Origin: Paraburkholderia rhynchosiae
Lineage (GTDB): Bacteria; Pseudomonadota; Gammaproteobacteria; Burkholderiales; Burkholderiaceae
Assembly: GCF_002879865.1 (NCBI RefSeq)
Contig: NZ_PNXY01000011.1
Coordinates: forward strand, 167,118 to 231,117
Length of the DNA: 64,000 bases
Direction: 5' to 3'
Below, in pieces: positions 49,339 to 58,631 of the stretch. A program made the position numbers and the translations under genes. How positions within the stretch are numbered: position 1 is the stretch's first letter; each line of letters starts with the position of its first letter. The notes beneath the pieces are model-generated. The model did not search any database, was not told the origin of the DNA, and was given only the letters and a program-made list of their open reading frames with translations.

Positions 49339-50880
49339 CTATCCGTTCACACTCGCGAGCCGATCCCATGCGTCGTCGACACTGCGCGGCAGCAGATGTT
49401 TTCTGACGCGTTCGCTCGCCGTCAGCTCGAATCCGGCCACGGCGCGGTAATAGCGCGGCAACTGAAAACTCGCGAGACGTTCGCGCGCCCACGCGTGCAG
49501 CGCTTCCCATTCAACCGGCTCGTCCCTGAACTGGACGTTGAGCAAAATGTCCTGCTCGCCGATGTCCGACGCCACTCCAATCGCCGCGCTCGCGCGTATC
49601 GCCGGATGCGTCGAAAAAATGCGCTCGATCTCCCAGGCGGACACGTTTTCGCCGCGCACACGCATGCTGTCCGTCTGCCGGCCGATGAAGAACAGATCGC
49701 CGTCCGCATCGCGGCGCGCGCGGTCACCAGTATGAAGGCGGCCGTTGCGCAACGCGGCTCTCGTCGCATCGGGATTCTTCAGATACGTCGGTAAAAACGT
49801 ACCCTCCACTTTGCTCGACAGCACGATCTCGCCCGCCTCGCCTTCCTTCACGGGCAGGCCGTTTTCATCGAGCAGTTCGATCTCGATCCACGGCAATGCG
49901 CGGCCGATCGAACCGGGCTTGCCGGTGATGTTCGCGGCCGCGAAACTCGAGCCTTCGGTCATGCCGTAGCACTCGCGCAGCGACACCTTGAGCCGCGTCT
50001 GAATCGGCTGCCACGACGAAGCGCTCACGCCCGCGCCCCACGCGACGCGCAACGTGTGCGCCGCAGGCTGTGCGTCCTCGGGCAATTGCATCAGGATATC
50101 GAGCACGCCGCCGAGGTAATGCAGTTGCGTCGCGCCCGCGCGCTCGATCTGCGCCCAGAACTGCGATGCCGAAAAGCGCGGCACCGCATGCAGCGTCACG
50201 TTGTCGAGGAACGGCAATAACAACATTTGCGCGCCGCCGATATGACACAACGGCTCCCACAGAAATAGCCGGTCGCCTGCACGGACGTCCGCCACCCGAA
50301 GCGCCGCCTCGCTCGCGATCCGCATCATCCGGTGCGTGAAGACAACGCCCTTCGGCGCGCCTGTCGTGCCTGATGTGTAGATGATGCAGAGCAGGTCGTG
50401 CACGCCGATCTCGGGCGTCGCGAACTCTGCGTTCGTATCGCTCGCATCGAACGCCGGCAGCCGCATGCGCCGGGCCGCGCCGCAGTCGAGCTGCGCCGTC
50501 ACCGCGTCGAATTCGTCGTCGATAACAAGCAGCTTCGGCTCCGCATGTTGCAGCAGATATTCGAGGCCCGCCGCGCGCAGCTTCGTGTTGACCGGCACCC
50601 ACACCAGACCGCTCAGATGCAGCGCGTAGATCAGATGGATGTGCTCGGGACTGTTGCCGAGCATCACGGCGACGCGGTCGCCCTGCACGAGCCCCCGCTC
50701 GGCAAACCAGCGCTGCAACTGCGCGATGTGCCGCGCGGCGTCCTCGCACGTGATCGCGCGATCCTCGAAATGCACGACGGCGCGCGCGGGCTCGCGGCGC
50801 AATCCCGCCGCGAGCAGCGGCACACAGTCGAGTTCGTCGTTCGGGTGCCGGTGAGCAAAATATTCTGGATAACGATGCAT
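49339..50880 (-). CDS. CaiC-like acyl-CoA ligase (ANL superfamily)
   Basis: 513 residues from the ATG at 50880, where the family N-terminus begins (MHRYPEYFAHRH); a far longer frame runs on into sequence that is antisense-like and is rejected. The AMP motif is IYTSGTTGAPKGVVFTH, with GMTEGSS and the LHTGDRARRDADGDLFFIGR hinge region. The C-terminal lysine region is TASERVRKHLLP. It resembles crotonobetaine/carnitine-CoA ligases in length and motifs. The operon supplies an importer and a hydratase, so an imported acid is probably activated to CoA here. The acid is unknown. Confidence 0.88.
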   Translation of the reverse strand: MHRYPEYFAHRHPNDELDCVPLLAAGLRREPARAVVHFEDRAITCEDAARHIAQLQRWFAERGLVQGDRVAVMLGNSPEHIHLIYALHLSGLVWVPVNTKLRAAGLEYLLQHAEPKLLVIDDEFDAVTAQLDCGAARRMRLPAFDASDTNAEFATPEIGVHDLLCIIYTSGTTGAPKGVVFTHRMMRIASEAALRVADVRAGDRLFLWEPLCHIGGAQMLLLPFLDNVTLHAVPRFSASQFWAQIERAGATQLHYLGGVLDILMQLPEDAQPAAHTLRVAWGAGVSASSWQPIQTRLKVSLRECYGMTEGSSFAAANITGKPGSIGRALPWIEIELLDENGLPVKEGEAGEIVLSSKVEGTFLPTYLKNPDATRAALRNGRLHTGDRARRDADGDLFFIGRQTDSMRVRGENVSAWEIERIFSTHPAIRASAAIGVASDIGEQDILLNVQFRDEPVEWEALHAWARERLASFQLPRYYRAVAGFELTASERVRKHLLPRSVDDAWDRLASVNG

Positions 50881-50906
50881 GTTTGAACCGATTGAGAGCC
50901 TGCGAT

Positions 50907-52688
50907 TTAGCGCGTCTTGCGCTTGAGCCAGGAAGAAACCGCGACGACGAGCGCGATCAGAATGACGAGCGTCGTCGAGACGGCTGCGAGCGTCGGCGTG
51001 ATAGCCAGTTGGATGTCGTCCCACATCTGCTTGGGCAGCGTCGAGTTGATGCCGCCGGAGACGAAGATCGCGATAGTCAGGTCGTCGAAGGAGACGAGGA
51101 ACGCAAACAGGAACGCGGCGGTCACGCTTGCCATCAGAAGCGGCAACACGATCGATGTGATGCGCCGCAAGGGCGACGCGCCCATCACGCGCGCGGCGTC
51201 GTCCAGACGCCAGTCGAAGCGCTGGAAGCCCGCGGCGAGCGTCACCACCACATAGGGAATCGCGAGCACCGTATGGCCGATCACGAGGCCGAGATTGGTA
51301 CCCGTGAGCCCGAAGCGTCCGAACAGATACAGCAGGCCCACCGCCACCACGATACGCGGCACGATGAGCGGTGCCACCAGCAACGCGAACACGGGCTTGC
51401 TCGCGCGACGCGGCATGCGGGTCATTGCGAGCGTCGCGCCGAAGCCGAGCAGCAGCGACAGCAGCGCGGTGCCGAGTCCCACTTCGAACGAGCGGATGAT
51501 TGCGCTTTGCCACACCGGCGAGTCCATGAACGTGCCGAACCAGCGGGTGCTGAAGAGCTTCGGCGGAAAGGCGATGTAGTCGCTCTTCGTGAACGCATAG
51601 GGAACCACGGAAAGCACCGGCACGACGAGCGCCACCATGATCACGCATGTATAGAAACCGAGCGGGCTCACCGCGCGTGCACCCTCCCCGGCGTGCGTCT
51701 TGCGGCGCATCACGAAGGGCGCGAAAACGCGGCCCGCCGTCATTAGAAGCGCGAGCTTGAACCCTTGCGCGCGTGAGCCGCGCTGACGCTCCGCCACTTC
51801 GCCCGTGAGCGACGTGAGGCCCACCATGCGGTCGTACACGAAGAAGATCACGATCGAACAGACGAGCAGCACGGTCGACAGCGCACCGGCAAAGCGCATG
51901 TCGAAGAGTTCGAGCACCGACGAGATCACGAGTTGCGCGATCATCGTTTCCTTCGGCGAGCCGAGCAGCGCCGGCACGATAAAGAAGCCGAGGCTCGAGA
52001 TGAACACGAGCAACCCCGCCGCCGCCACGCCCGGCGAGGACAGCGGCAGAAACACCGTGAAAAAACTCGTGCTGCGTTCGGCGCCAAGCGTTTCGGCGGC
52101 TTGCGTCAGTCGGTCGTCGATGCCGCGCATCACGGGGAGCATGGTCATCACGGCGAGCGGCAGCATCGAATGCACCATGCCGATCAGCACGCCGGTAAGC
52201 GACGGAATGGTGCCGCTGGTTTCGCGCACGAGGCCGAGCGACAGCGCGATGGTCGACAGCACGCCGGTCTTCGAGAGCAGCAGCATCCACGCGTAGGTCT
52301 TCACGAGATAGCTGGTCCAAAACGGCAGCATGATCCATAGCAGCCAGCGTTCGCGGGCGCGCTCCGACAGGCGGCTCAACATGTACGCGACGGGATAGCC
52401 GAGCAGGATGGACAGCGCCGCGGTCAAGAACGAAATGCCGAAGGTGATCCACAGCACCTTCGCGTAGACCGGCGTGCGCGCGATGCGCTCGAACTGCGCG
52501 AAGCCGATCTGCCCTTCGGCGCTGACGAGTCCGCCCTGCAGAATCTCGCCGACCGGCACGATGAAGAACACGAGCAGGAACAGAAGCGTCGGGACGATCG
52601 GCAGGAAGCGCATGCAGCGCGCAAGCCAGACGGACCGGCCGCGCCGCGAGGCTTCGTTTTCGCGGTGCGCGTGGAGAGCGATGGTCAT
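50907..52688 (-). CDS. Fused ABC permease (PotB-PotC-like in one chain)
   Basis: 593 residues from the ATG at 52688, with AAAGGGACCACG upstream. Two complete six-helix permease halves occur in a row. The first half (about 25-290) carries an EAA-type loop ETLGAERSTSFFTVFLPL; the second (about 355-590) carries DDAARVMGASPLRRITSIVLPL. In the usual polyamine-type importers these are two separate proteins, PotB and PotC. A linker of about 60 residues with a basic stretch joins them. No stop or frameshift lies between. It lies 11 bases after the ATPase gene and 26 before the ligase. Confidence 0.92.
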   Translation of the reverse strand: MTIALHAHRENEASRRGRSVWLARCMRFLPIVPTLLFLLVFFIVPVGEILQGGLVSAEGQIGFAQFERIARTPVYAKVLWITFGISFLTAALSILLGYPVAYMLSRLSERARERWLLWIMLPFWTSYLVKTYAWMLLLSKTGVLSTIALSLGLVRETSGTIPSLTGVLIGMVHSMLPLAVMTMLPVMRGIDDRLTQAAETLGAERSTSFFTVFLPLSSPGVAAAGLLVFISSLGFFIVPALLGSPKETMIAQLVISSVLELFDMRFAGALSTVLLVCSIVIFFVYDRMVGLTSLTGEVAERQRGSRAQGFKLALLMTAGRVFAPFVMRRKTHAGEGARAVSPLGFYTCVIMVALVVPVLSVVPYAFTKSDYIAFPPKLFSTRWFGTFMDSPVWQSAIIRSFEVGLGTALLSLLLGFGATLAMTRMPRRASKPVFALLVAPLIVPRIVVAVGLLYLFGRFGLTGTNLGLVIGHTVLAIPYVVVTLAAGFQRFDWRLDDAARVMGASPLRRITSIVLPLLMASVTAAFLFAFLVSFDDLTIAIFVSGGINSTLPKQMWDDIQLAITPTLAAVSTTLVILIALVVAVSSWLKRKTR

Positions 52689-52699
52689 CGTGGTCCCTT

Positions 52700-53788
52700 T
52701 CAGACGTGCAGAAGCGTCGTGCGATACGGGTCCCACACGAGGCCCACCTTGTCGCCGATGCGTGGCGACAGACTGCGTTCGCAACGCACCGTGAGTTCGC
52801 TGCCGTCGTTCATCGCGAGTTGCACGCGCGTGTCGCTGCCGAAGAACACGACGTCCGCAATCGTGCCGTCGACAAAGCCGCGCTCAGGCTCGACGAGGCG
52901 CGGCGCTTCGGGACGCACCAGCAGCGTATGGCGCGCGCCGGGCGCGACCGACGCGCCACCTGCGAGCGATGCGCCAATCGCGTTGATCGGCAACGGAATA
53001 CGGCCGCCCGCCGCAAGCAGAATCGGTTCGCCGCTTGTGCCGCGTGCGTCGTCGAGCGCGCCTTCGAGCAGATTCGAATGACCGATGAAGCCCGCCGCGA
53101 AGCGCGTCGCGGGACGGTCGTAGAGATCGGCGGGCGTGCCCACCTGCTCGATGCGCGCCTGGTTCATCAGGCAGATGCGGTCGGACAGCGTGAGCGCTTC
53201 GTCCTGATCGTGCGTCACGTACACGAAGGTCGCGCCGAGTTCCTTATGCAGACGCCGAATCTCGGACTGCATATGCTCGCGCAATTTCTTGTCGAGTGCG
53301 CCGAGCGGTTCGTCGAGCAGAATCACCGAGGGCCGGTATGCAAAGCAGCGCGCGAGCGCGATACGCTGCTGCTGGCCGCCCGACAACTCCTTCGGAAAGC
53401 GCTTCGCGTATTCGGTCATGCGCACCATCGAAAGCGCGTCGTCGACGGCCGCGCGCACTTCATCGCGCGACTTGCGGCGCATGCGCAAACCGTACGCGAC
53501 GTTGTCCCACACGCTCATGTGCGGAAACAGCGCATAGCTCTGAAACACCATGCCGATGCCGCGCTTGCCCGGCTCGACATGCGTCACGTCGCGTCCGTCG
53601 ATCTCGATGCGCCCCGCGCTCGGCGCGACGAGACCCGAGATCATCTGCAACAGCGTGGTCTTGCCCGAACCCGAGGGACCGAGCAGCGTCAGGAATTCGC
53701 CAGCTTGCACGACGAGGTCCGTCGCTTCCAGCGCGACCGCGTCGCCGTAGCGCTTTGCAATGCCAATCGCCTCAAGTTTCGAGCTCAT
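52700..53788 (-). CDS. PotA-like ABC transporter ATP-binding protein
   Basis: 362 residues from the ATG at 53788 with GAGGGCGGCGCG upstream. Walker A is GPSGSGKTT, the Q-loop is VFQSYALFPHM, the ABC signature is LSGGQQQRIALARC, Walker B is VILLDEP, and the H-loop is VTHDQ. A TOBE domain closes the chain (FVDGTIADVVFFGSDTRVQL). It drives import by the fused permease. It lies 10 bases after the solute-binding protein gene. Confidence 0.95.
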   Translation of the reverse strand: MSSKLEAIGIAKRYGDAVALEATDLVVQAGEFLTLLGPSGSGKTTLLQMISGLVAPSAGRIEIDGRDVTHVEPGKRGIGMVFQSYALFPHMSVWDNVAYGLRMRRKSRDEVRAAVDDALSMVRMTEYAKRFPKELSGGQQQRIALARCFAYRPSVILLDEPLGALDKKLREHMQSEIRRLHKELGATFVYVTHDQDEALTLSDRICLMNQARIEQVGTPADLYDRPATRFAAGFIGHSNLLEGALDDARGTSGEPILLAAGGRIPLPINAIGASLAGGASVAPGARHTLLVRPEAPRLVEPERGFVDGTIADVVFFGSDTRVQLAMNDGSELTVRCERSLSPRIGDKVGLVWDPYRTTLLHV

Positions 53789-53798
53789 CGCGCCGCCC

Positions 53799-54860
53799 TC
53801 AGGAAATAACCCACGAATTGAACCGCTCAGTGACCTTCTGCCGGTTCGCTTCCCACCATTGCGGGCTCGGCAGGCGCATGTCGCGGATGTTGTCCGGTGC
53901 CGTGGGCAGAAGCGTCGCGCGCTCTTTCGAAATCGTCTCGAAGGCCTTCTTGTTGGTCGGGCCATACGCGAGCGTGCGCGTGAGCAGCGCCTGGCGCTTC
54001 GCGTCGGCGCAGAAGCGCACGAACTGCTTTGCGGCATCCGCGCGCGGCGTGCCCTTCGGAATGCCCCAGCCTTCGATCGAGTACAGCCCCTGATTCCACA
54101 CGATGCTCACCGGCGCACCGCCATCCTTCGCGGCTTGCGCACGGCCGTTCCACGTCGAGATCATGTCGACGTCGCCGCTCTGGATCGCCTGCATGGCTTG
54201 CGCGCCCGAGGTCCACCAGATGTTCACATGCGGCTTGATCTTGTCGAGGCTTTTGAATGCGCGATCCACGTCGAGCGGATAGAGCTTGTCGAGCGGCACG
54301 CCGTCGGCGAGCAGCGCCTGTTCGAGCGTGTCGAGCGGGCTGCGCCGCAGGCAGCGGCGGCCCGGAAAGCGCTTTACATCCCAGAAGTCGGCCCACGATT
54401 TGGGGCCGCTGTCCTTGAACTTATCCGCGCGATAGGCAAGCACGGTCGAGTACACATCGACGCCCAGCCAGTTCGGCGTAATCGCCTCCGCCATGATGTC
54501 CGGATAGTCGCTCGCCTTCAGCCCGATGGGCTCGAGCAGGCCTTTCGATTCGAGGTACGGAATGTCAGCGGACAGCGTGAGCGTGGTGACGTCCCACACA
54601 TAGTTCTTCGTCTGCACCATTGCCGCGAATTGCGCGACCGGCTGCGATTCGCGCGCGACGCTCACGACCTTGATGCCCGTGGCTTTTTCGAACGGATCGT
54701 AGAACGCTTCGCGATACGCGGTCGTATAAGGACCGCCCGGGTCCGACACCACGATCTGCTTCGATTGCGCACGCGCGGCGAGCGGCATGGCGCCCGCCAA
54801 GGCAAGCGCGCCCGCGCCGTGAAGGATGCGGCGGCGCGCCGCGTTGAAGTCTTGCGTCAT
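53799..54860 (-). CDS. PotD-like extracellular solute-binding protein
   Basis: 353 residues. The N-terminus has a Tat-like signal (RRRILHGAGALALAGAMPLAARA). The mature protein follows the PotD/spermidine-type binding protein pattern: VVSDPGGPYTTAYREAFYDPFEKATGIKV, SWADFWDVKRFPGRR, AIQSGDVDMISTWNGR. The binding-site residues cannot be judged without a structure. It captures the substrate of the operon in the periplasm. It is 65 bases after the hydratase gene. Confidence 0.92.
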   Translation of the reverse strand: MTQDFNAARRRILHGAGALALAGAMPLAARAQSKQIVVSDPGGPYTTAYREAFYDPFEKATGIKVVSVARESQPVAQFAAMVQTKNYVWDVTTLTLSADIPYLESKGLLEPIGLKASDYPDIMAEAITPNWLGVDVYSTVLAYRADKFKDSGPKSWADFWDVKRFPGRRCLRRSPLDTLEQALLADGVPLDKLYPLDVDRAFKSLDKIKPHVNIWWTSGAQAMQAIQSGDVDMISTWNGRAQAAKDGGAPVSIVWNQGLYSIEGWGIPKGTPRADAAKQFVRFCADAKRQALLTRTLAYGPTNKKAFETISKERATLLPTAPDNIRDMRLPSPQWWEANRQKVTERFNSWVIS

Positions 54861-54925
54861 TGTTCAGGTCTCCCGCAGCAGGTTTGAGAATGAAACGGCT
54901 CGACTTGGCTTCGACTGACGACCGG

Positions 54926-55687
54926 CTACTTGCCGCGCTTGCGGAAGAACTCTTCCATCATGCGCGCCGGCTCCCCCGAGTCGTACGCTTCGCGCTGAAT
55001 GCGCACGCCCGCTTCGATGCAGTCGACGAAACCCGGCTCGGTCATTTCGCGAAAACGCTGCTTGTCCAGACGCATCGCGACGGGTGGCTTGGCGGCGAGT
55101 TCGGTGGCGATTTCCAGCGCTTTTTCAAACACCTTCTCTTCGGGCACGAGGTGATGAATGAGGCCGATGCGATGACATTCGTCAGCGTCCATCAGACGGC
55201 CCGTAAGCGTGAGCTCGATGGTGCGCGACATGCCGAGCATCGCATTCATGATCCACGGGCCAGTCGTGCTGGCGATGCCTGCGTTGATTTCCGGCTGCCC
55301 CATGCGTACGCCCGGATGGCCCACGCGGATATCGCCGAGCAGGGCCACCTGGAAAGCCGAACCTGCGGCGGTGCCGTTCAGCGCCATCACGAGCGGCTTC
55401 TTGAGGCTGCGCAGCACGGTGTAGTAGCGCTGCCATTCCTTGACCCACGCGACCGCGCGCTCGCCATCGAAATCATGCGCTTCCGACAGGTCCTGGCCCG
55501 CCGAGAACGCCCGATTGCCAGCGCCGGTCATGATGATCGCGGCCACGTTGTCGTCAGTGTTGAAACGCTCCAACGCCTCGATGATCGTCTCACGCATCGG
55601 CGTGGTCCACGCGTTCAGACTCTCGGGACGGTTGAGGGTAATGACCGCGACGCGGCCGTGGTTGGAGAACAGCACGTCATTGTTCAT
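54926..55687 (-). CDS. Enoyl-CoA hydratase/isomerase family protein
   Basis: 253 residues. Crotonase landmarks are present: NRAFSAGQDLSEAHDF and LNGTAAGSAFQVALLGDIRVGHPGVRMGQPEINAG. The second catalytic-Glu region is changed in detail from mitochondrial hydratase, so isomerase or hydrolase activity is also possible. It is the first gene of the six-gene operon and would act on the CoA ester formed by the ligase encoded further down. Confidence 0.9.
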   Translation of the reverse strand: MNNDVLFSNHGRVAVITLNRPESLNAWTTPMRETIIEALERFNTDDNVAAIIMTGAGNRAFSAGQDLSEAHDFDGERAVAWVKEWQRYYTVLRSLKKPLVMALNGTAAGSAFQVALLGDIRVGHPGVRMGQPEINAGIASTTGPWIMNAMLGMSRTIELTLTGRLMDADECHRIGLIHHLVPEEKVFEKALEIATELAAKPPVAMRLDKQRFREMTEPGFVDCIEAGVRIQREAYDSGEPARMMEEFFRKRGK

Positions 55688-56100
55688 GAGTTATCGCATC
55701 GCAATAGTTGATGGTGTATAGCAATATAGACCCATCAAAAACCTGGTGCAAGCGGGTTTACGCGGGGAGCAAACGGGGCCGAAGCTGCCCCGTACACGCG
55801 GGCGAGAAGCCGTGTGTTCTGACGAATCGAGGGAGCGGGGAACCTGCAGGTGCGGAGGTGGATTCAGCCGCGCTTAAGGGGGCACGCTGCCGCGGATGAA
55901 ACGGCAGCGCTTCAACGTCGTGCTGAAAAGCACACTGGCGAGCGAGCTAGCTAGCGCTCGCGTGTCAATCGTCGATCTGGCGAAACGCGCTTTGCTGCGA
56001 CGGGCTTCACGTCGCCTGACTGAGCGCGCTGAGCGGCGTCCGGGTCGCCGGGGCGACGCTGCATTTCGCCCTGCCGCTTACAAGTGTCACGATCAATACG
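55688..56100. other. Intergenic region upstream of the ABC/CoA operon
   Basis: 413 bases with no supported gene. GCGAGCG-N10-CGCTCGC (55938-55961) is a 7-bp hairpin with an AGCTAGCTAG loop and no T tract. The operon promoter should lie in the first part of this region on the minus strand. Confidence 0.4.
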
Positions 56101-56406
56101 CTAGCTGAAAACCGGCCTGAAGAAACTGCGCTCATAACTAATGATGCATCGCGTTTCCTCCGCATATCTGAAAGCCGCGCTACATTCCGCGTCGGTTTTC
56201 GAGCGCGTCCGATACGCTTCATATTCTGCCAGGCTCGGGAACGAGAACAGCGCCAACGCGATGTTGTTGGCTCCCTCGTCCGGCAGGAAATATCCGTGAT
56301 GTTTACCGCCGAACTTCTCAACGAGCGGAATCCACATCTTCCCGTAGATTTCAAACTCCTTGAGTTTCGATGCATCCAGCACGTAGCGTAGGTAGCAGGT
56401 GATCAT
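56101..56406 (-). CDS. NIPSNAP-family protein
   Basis: 101 residues. MITCYLRYVLDASKLKEFEIYGKMWIPLVEKFGGKHHGYFLP is the typical NIPSNAP start, followed by ALALFSFPSLAEYEAYR. The fold is a ferredoxin-like alpha/beta barrel dimer. Function unknown in bacteria; the genes often lie near oxygenases and catabolic enzymes. It stands alone here. Confidence 0.9.
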   Translation of the reverse strand: MITCYLRYVLDASKLKEFEIYGKMWIPLVEKFGGKHHGYFLPDEGANNIALALFSFPSLAEYEAYRTRSKTDAECSAAFRYAEETRCIISYERSFFRPVFS

Positions 56407-56506
56407 TGCGGACTCTCTCCATTAAAATGGCGTAAGGCTACTTACCCACCGCAAGCTAGTCAACGCTGGAGATGCGGTACACGCCTTGCTATACGCAGGC
56501 TGCGCG

Positions 56507-57382
56507 ATGAAACAGCGCTCGCGCTCGATGCCATGCTGCGACTATTGCTCGGGAGACGAGCATCGGCAGGCGGACGGCAGAGCCCCATGGTCCGACAGAC
56601 TGCCCTCAGGTTTTCAATTGACTCCACTATCCGTCTATATCCTCACCTACAACAGTGAACGCCATCTGGAGAAAGTTCTATCGGCCGCAAAGCGGGCCGC
56701 CGATGATCTGTTGATCGTCGACAGCGGCAGCAGCGATGCGACGCTCGCCATTGCCGCAAAACACGGCGCAAGAATAGCGCATAGAACATTCGACAACTTC
56801 CGCGCGCAACGACAATTTGCAAACAGTCTGTGCATGCACGAGACGGTGATGTTCTTCGACAGCGATGAGATAGCGAGCGACGCGTTGATCGACGAGATCG
56901 CCGCGCTAAAAGACGCCGGCTTCGTTCACGACGCGTATGCCGTCCGGAGGGAATGGGTCGTCATGGGCAGACTCGTCCACGCGCTGATGCCCGTCTCGTG
57001 TCCTGACTACCCGATCCGCATTTATCGACGCGACACTCTGCATTACAGCGGCCATACCGTTCATGAGACTTTGATGGGCCATACGAGCGGCGGGCGTATC
57101 GAATCGCCGTTGATCCACCATACGTTTGAAACGAAAACAGAGTTGATGCACAAGCTCGATCTATACACGGACCTCGCGGCGACCGATCTGGCGCATCGAA
57201 CAGAGTCCGTTGCCGTGCTCCGGCTCAAGGGATGGCTCAGTCCACTAGGCGCATTTTTGAAGTGGTATATCCGTAAGGGCAATATCCGCGATGGTCGTGT
57301 CGGCTTGATGTTGGCGTTTTACGCTTCGGCTTACACGCGCCGCAAGTACCGCGAAGCGCTTGTTTTGAGGTATCGCGATTGA
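56507..57382 (+). CDS. Family 2 glycosyltransferase (WaaE/KdtX-like)
   Basis: 291 residues from the ATG at 56507. The start is uncertain: the family match begins about 40 residues in (LSVYILTYNSERHLEKVL), and the part before it is Cys/Arg-rich. The GT-A landmarks are DSGSSDATLAIA and the DxD-type FFDSDE. Late motifs include RIYRRDTLHYSGHTVHETL, as in lipopolysaccharide core or O-chain glucosyltransferases. Acts in the cytoplasm on a nucleotide sugar. No other polysaccharide gene is nearby. Confidence 0.82.
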   Translation: MKQRSRSMPCCDYCSGDEHRQADGRAPWSDRLPSGFQLTPLSVYILTYNSERHLEKVLSAAKRAADDLLIVDSGSSDATLAIAAKHGARIAHRTFDNFRAQRQFANSLCMHETVMFFDSDEIASDALIDEIAALKDAGFVHDAYAVRREWVVMGRLVHALMPVSCPDYPIRIYRRDTLHYSGHTVHETLMGHTSGGRIESPLIHHTFETKTELMHKLDLYTDLAATDLAHRTESVAVLRLKGWLSPLGAFLKWYIRKGNIRDGRVGLMLAFYASAYTRRKYREALVLRYRD

Positions 57383-57567
57383 TGGACACCATCGCGAGCG
57401 AAGTGAAAACCCCGCCCATACTGAGCGGTGTCATGCAATGCAGCACATCGCGCTTCGTCTTGGGAAGAGGTGCGGTTATTGCACCGTCAAGCTGAAGCGG
57501 CCGCGCAAGATTGCCAAACGCCGCTGCGGCGATCAATTGCACGGCAGCCTGCCGATCGGGAGTTCAT

Positions 57568-57966
57568 ATGATCGTATTGTTAAATACGGATTTCAATGTT
57601 CCCAGCGGCTTGCGTGCGGCGACCGTTGGCTTCGCATTGACGCTCTGCGTGTCGAGCGTCGGCGCCGTGCCGGCTTGCCCCAAAGTGATAACAACGCCGG
57701 CGGGCAGCGCCTTCGACATGGCCTCGCTCATTTCGGACAATGGTTCGCCGGAAGCAGCGCTCAACAGGTTGCGCTCGGTATTGTCGAAGCTCGCTTGGGG
57801 CGCTCGTTGCAATATGCTTCGAGACGTCGCGGCATGCGACGAAACCGTCGAACTCGCGAAACGGGCGGTCGTTGCGCTCGAAGCCTGCGCAGTCCCGACG
57901 TCGGGCAAACGGGCACAGAGAAGCGAGAGCAAAAAAACTGAGGTCGACGCCAGTCCACACGAATAG
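57568..57966 (+). CDS. Hypothetical secreted protein with four Cys
   Basis: 132 residues from the ATG at 57568, preceded by GGGAG. The signal peptide is late: hydrophobic AATVGFALTLCVSSVGA ends near residue 33. The mature part has Cys residues in VPACPK, ARCNML, VAACDET and EACAVP and a helical Ser/Ala/Leu-rich body; the tail is Lys/Ser/Glu-rich. No family recognised. A frame on the opposite strand overlaps it but belongs to the tail of the carbonic anhydrase pseudogene. Confidence 0.5.
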   Translation: MIVLLNTDFNVPSGLRAATVGFALTLCVSSVGAVPACPKVITTPAGSAFDMASLISDNGSPEAALNRLRSVLSKLAWGARCNMLRDVAACDETVELAKRAVVALEACAVPTSGKRAQRSESKKTEVDASPHE

Positions 57967-58028
57967 CTTAATGAACTCTCATGTTTCGTGCGGGTGCTAT
58001 CTGTCTCACGCGGACGGCCGCAAGGGTG

Positions 58029-58380
58029 CCGGGGGACGACGGTCTCTATCCGGCCGGTTTTAACATCGTAGACCAGTCCCGACACGATCAGCCCATCGGG
58101 CAGCTCGCTGTTTGCCCTAAGCGCTGCGACATCGAGGGCCACCGCCTTTTAGGGCTCCGTAATCGCAAGATCATCGCGTGCAGCCGTCTCGACACCCATA
58201 CACCTGGCGAGCAACGCAGGTGCATGCTGGTGGCAACCGATGATCCCGCAGTCCGTGTGCTGGAGCAGGACGAGATTGCGCGCACCATCAGGGCGCCCCG
58301 CTGCTTTCGCGTCGACGCTCAACACTGCGAGCGTCTCGGAAATCGGCGTTGCGCTCCAGCATGACGTCATTGAAGTCCAT
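58029..58380 (-). pseudogene. Beta-carbonic anhydrase pseudogene
   Basis: On the minus strand the ATG at 58380 starts MDFNDVMLERNADF, the N-terminus of a beta-carbonic anhydrase. Reading then needs a frame change; about 50 codons that should include the first zinc Cys are missing. In the second frame NLVLLQHTDCGI (zinc His and Cys) is followed by an in-frame TAA after DDLAITEP, then the family C-terminus ELPDGLIVSGLVYDVKTG. So it carries a deletion or frameshift plus a stop, and is inactive. Confidence 0.85.
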
Positions 58381-58631
58381 GTTCTCTACTCCTGCGTATG
58401 AGAGCGAAGTTGCCCGGTTCAATTCCATGCGTCGGGCGTATCACATTTCTGGAGGCGCACACCATCAACGCATGACGCGCAAGCGGGTTGTAGTGCTCCC
58501 AGCACGCGAGCTGACCTACCTGGCGCACGGCGGTATCGATGGCGCGCAAGCCCGAGCCGTCGCCGCGCAGGAACGCCCGGCGCGAACCGGTTGCTGGCGG
58601 GTGAAATCTGTTCGCTTGTCGCGGGTGTCCG

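Noticed and set aside
49339..52452. Single open frame of more than 1000 residues over the CoA ligase and beyond
   Set aside because: Only the last 513 residues match an ANL ligase. The first half lies over the permease gene in another frame, is Arg/His-rich and has no homology pattern, so the ligase starts at 50880.
55896..56108. 70-residue Arg-rich open frame
   Set aside because: No ribosome binding site of note, composition like a shadow frame, contains a hairpin and overlaps the end of the NIPSNAP gene.
57564..58142. 192-residue open frame on the minus strand
   Set aside because: Only its first 40 residues are protein-like, and these are the C-terminus of the broken carbonic anhydrase; the rest runs opposite the small secreted-protein gene.
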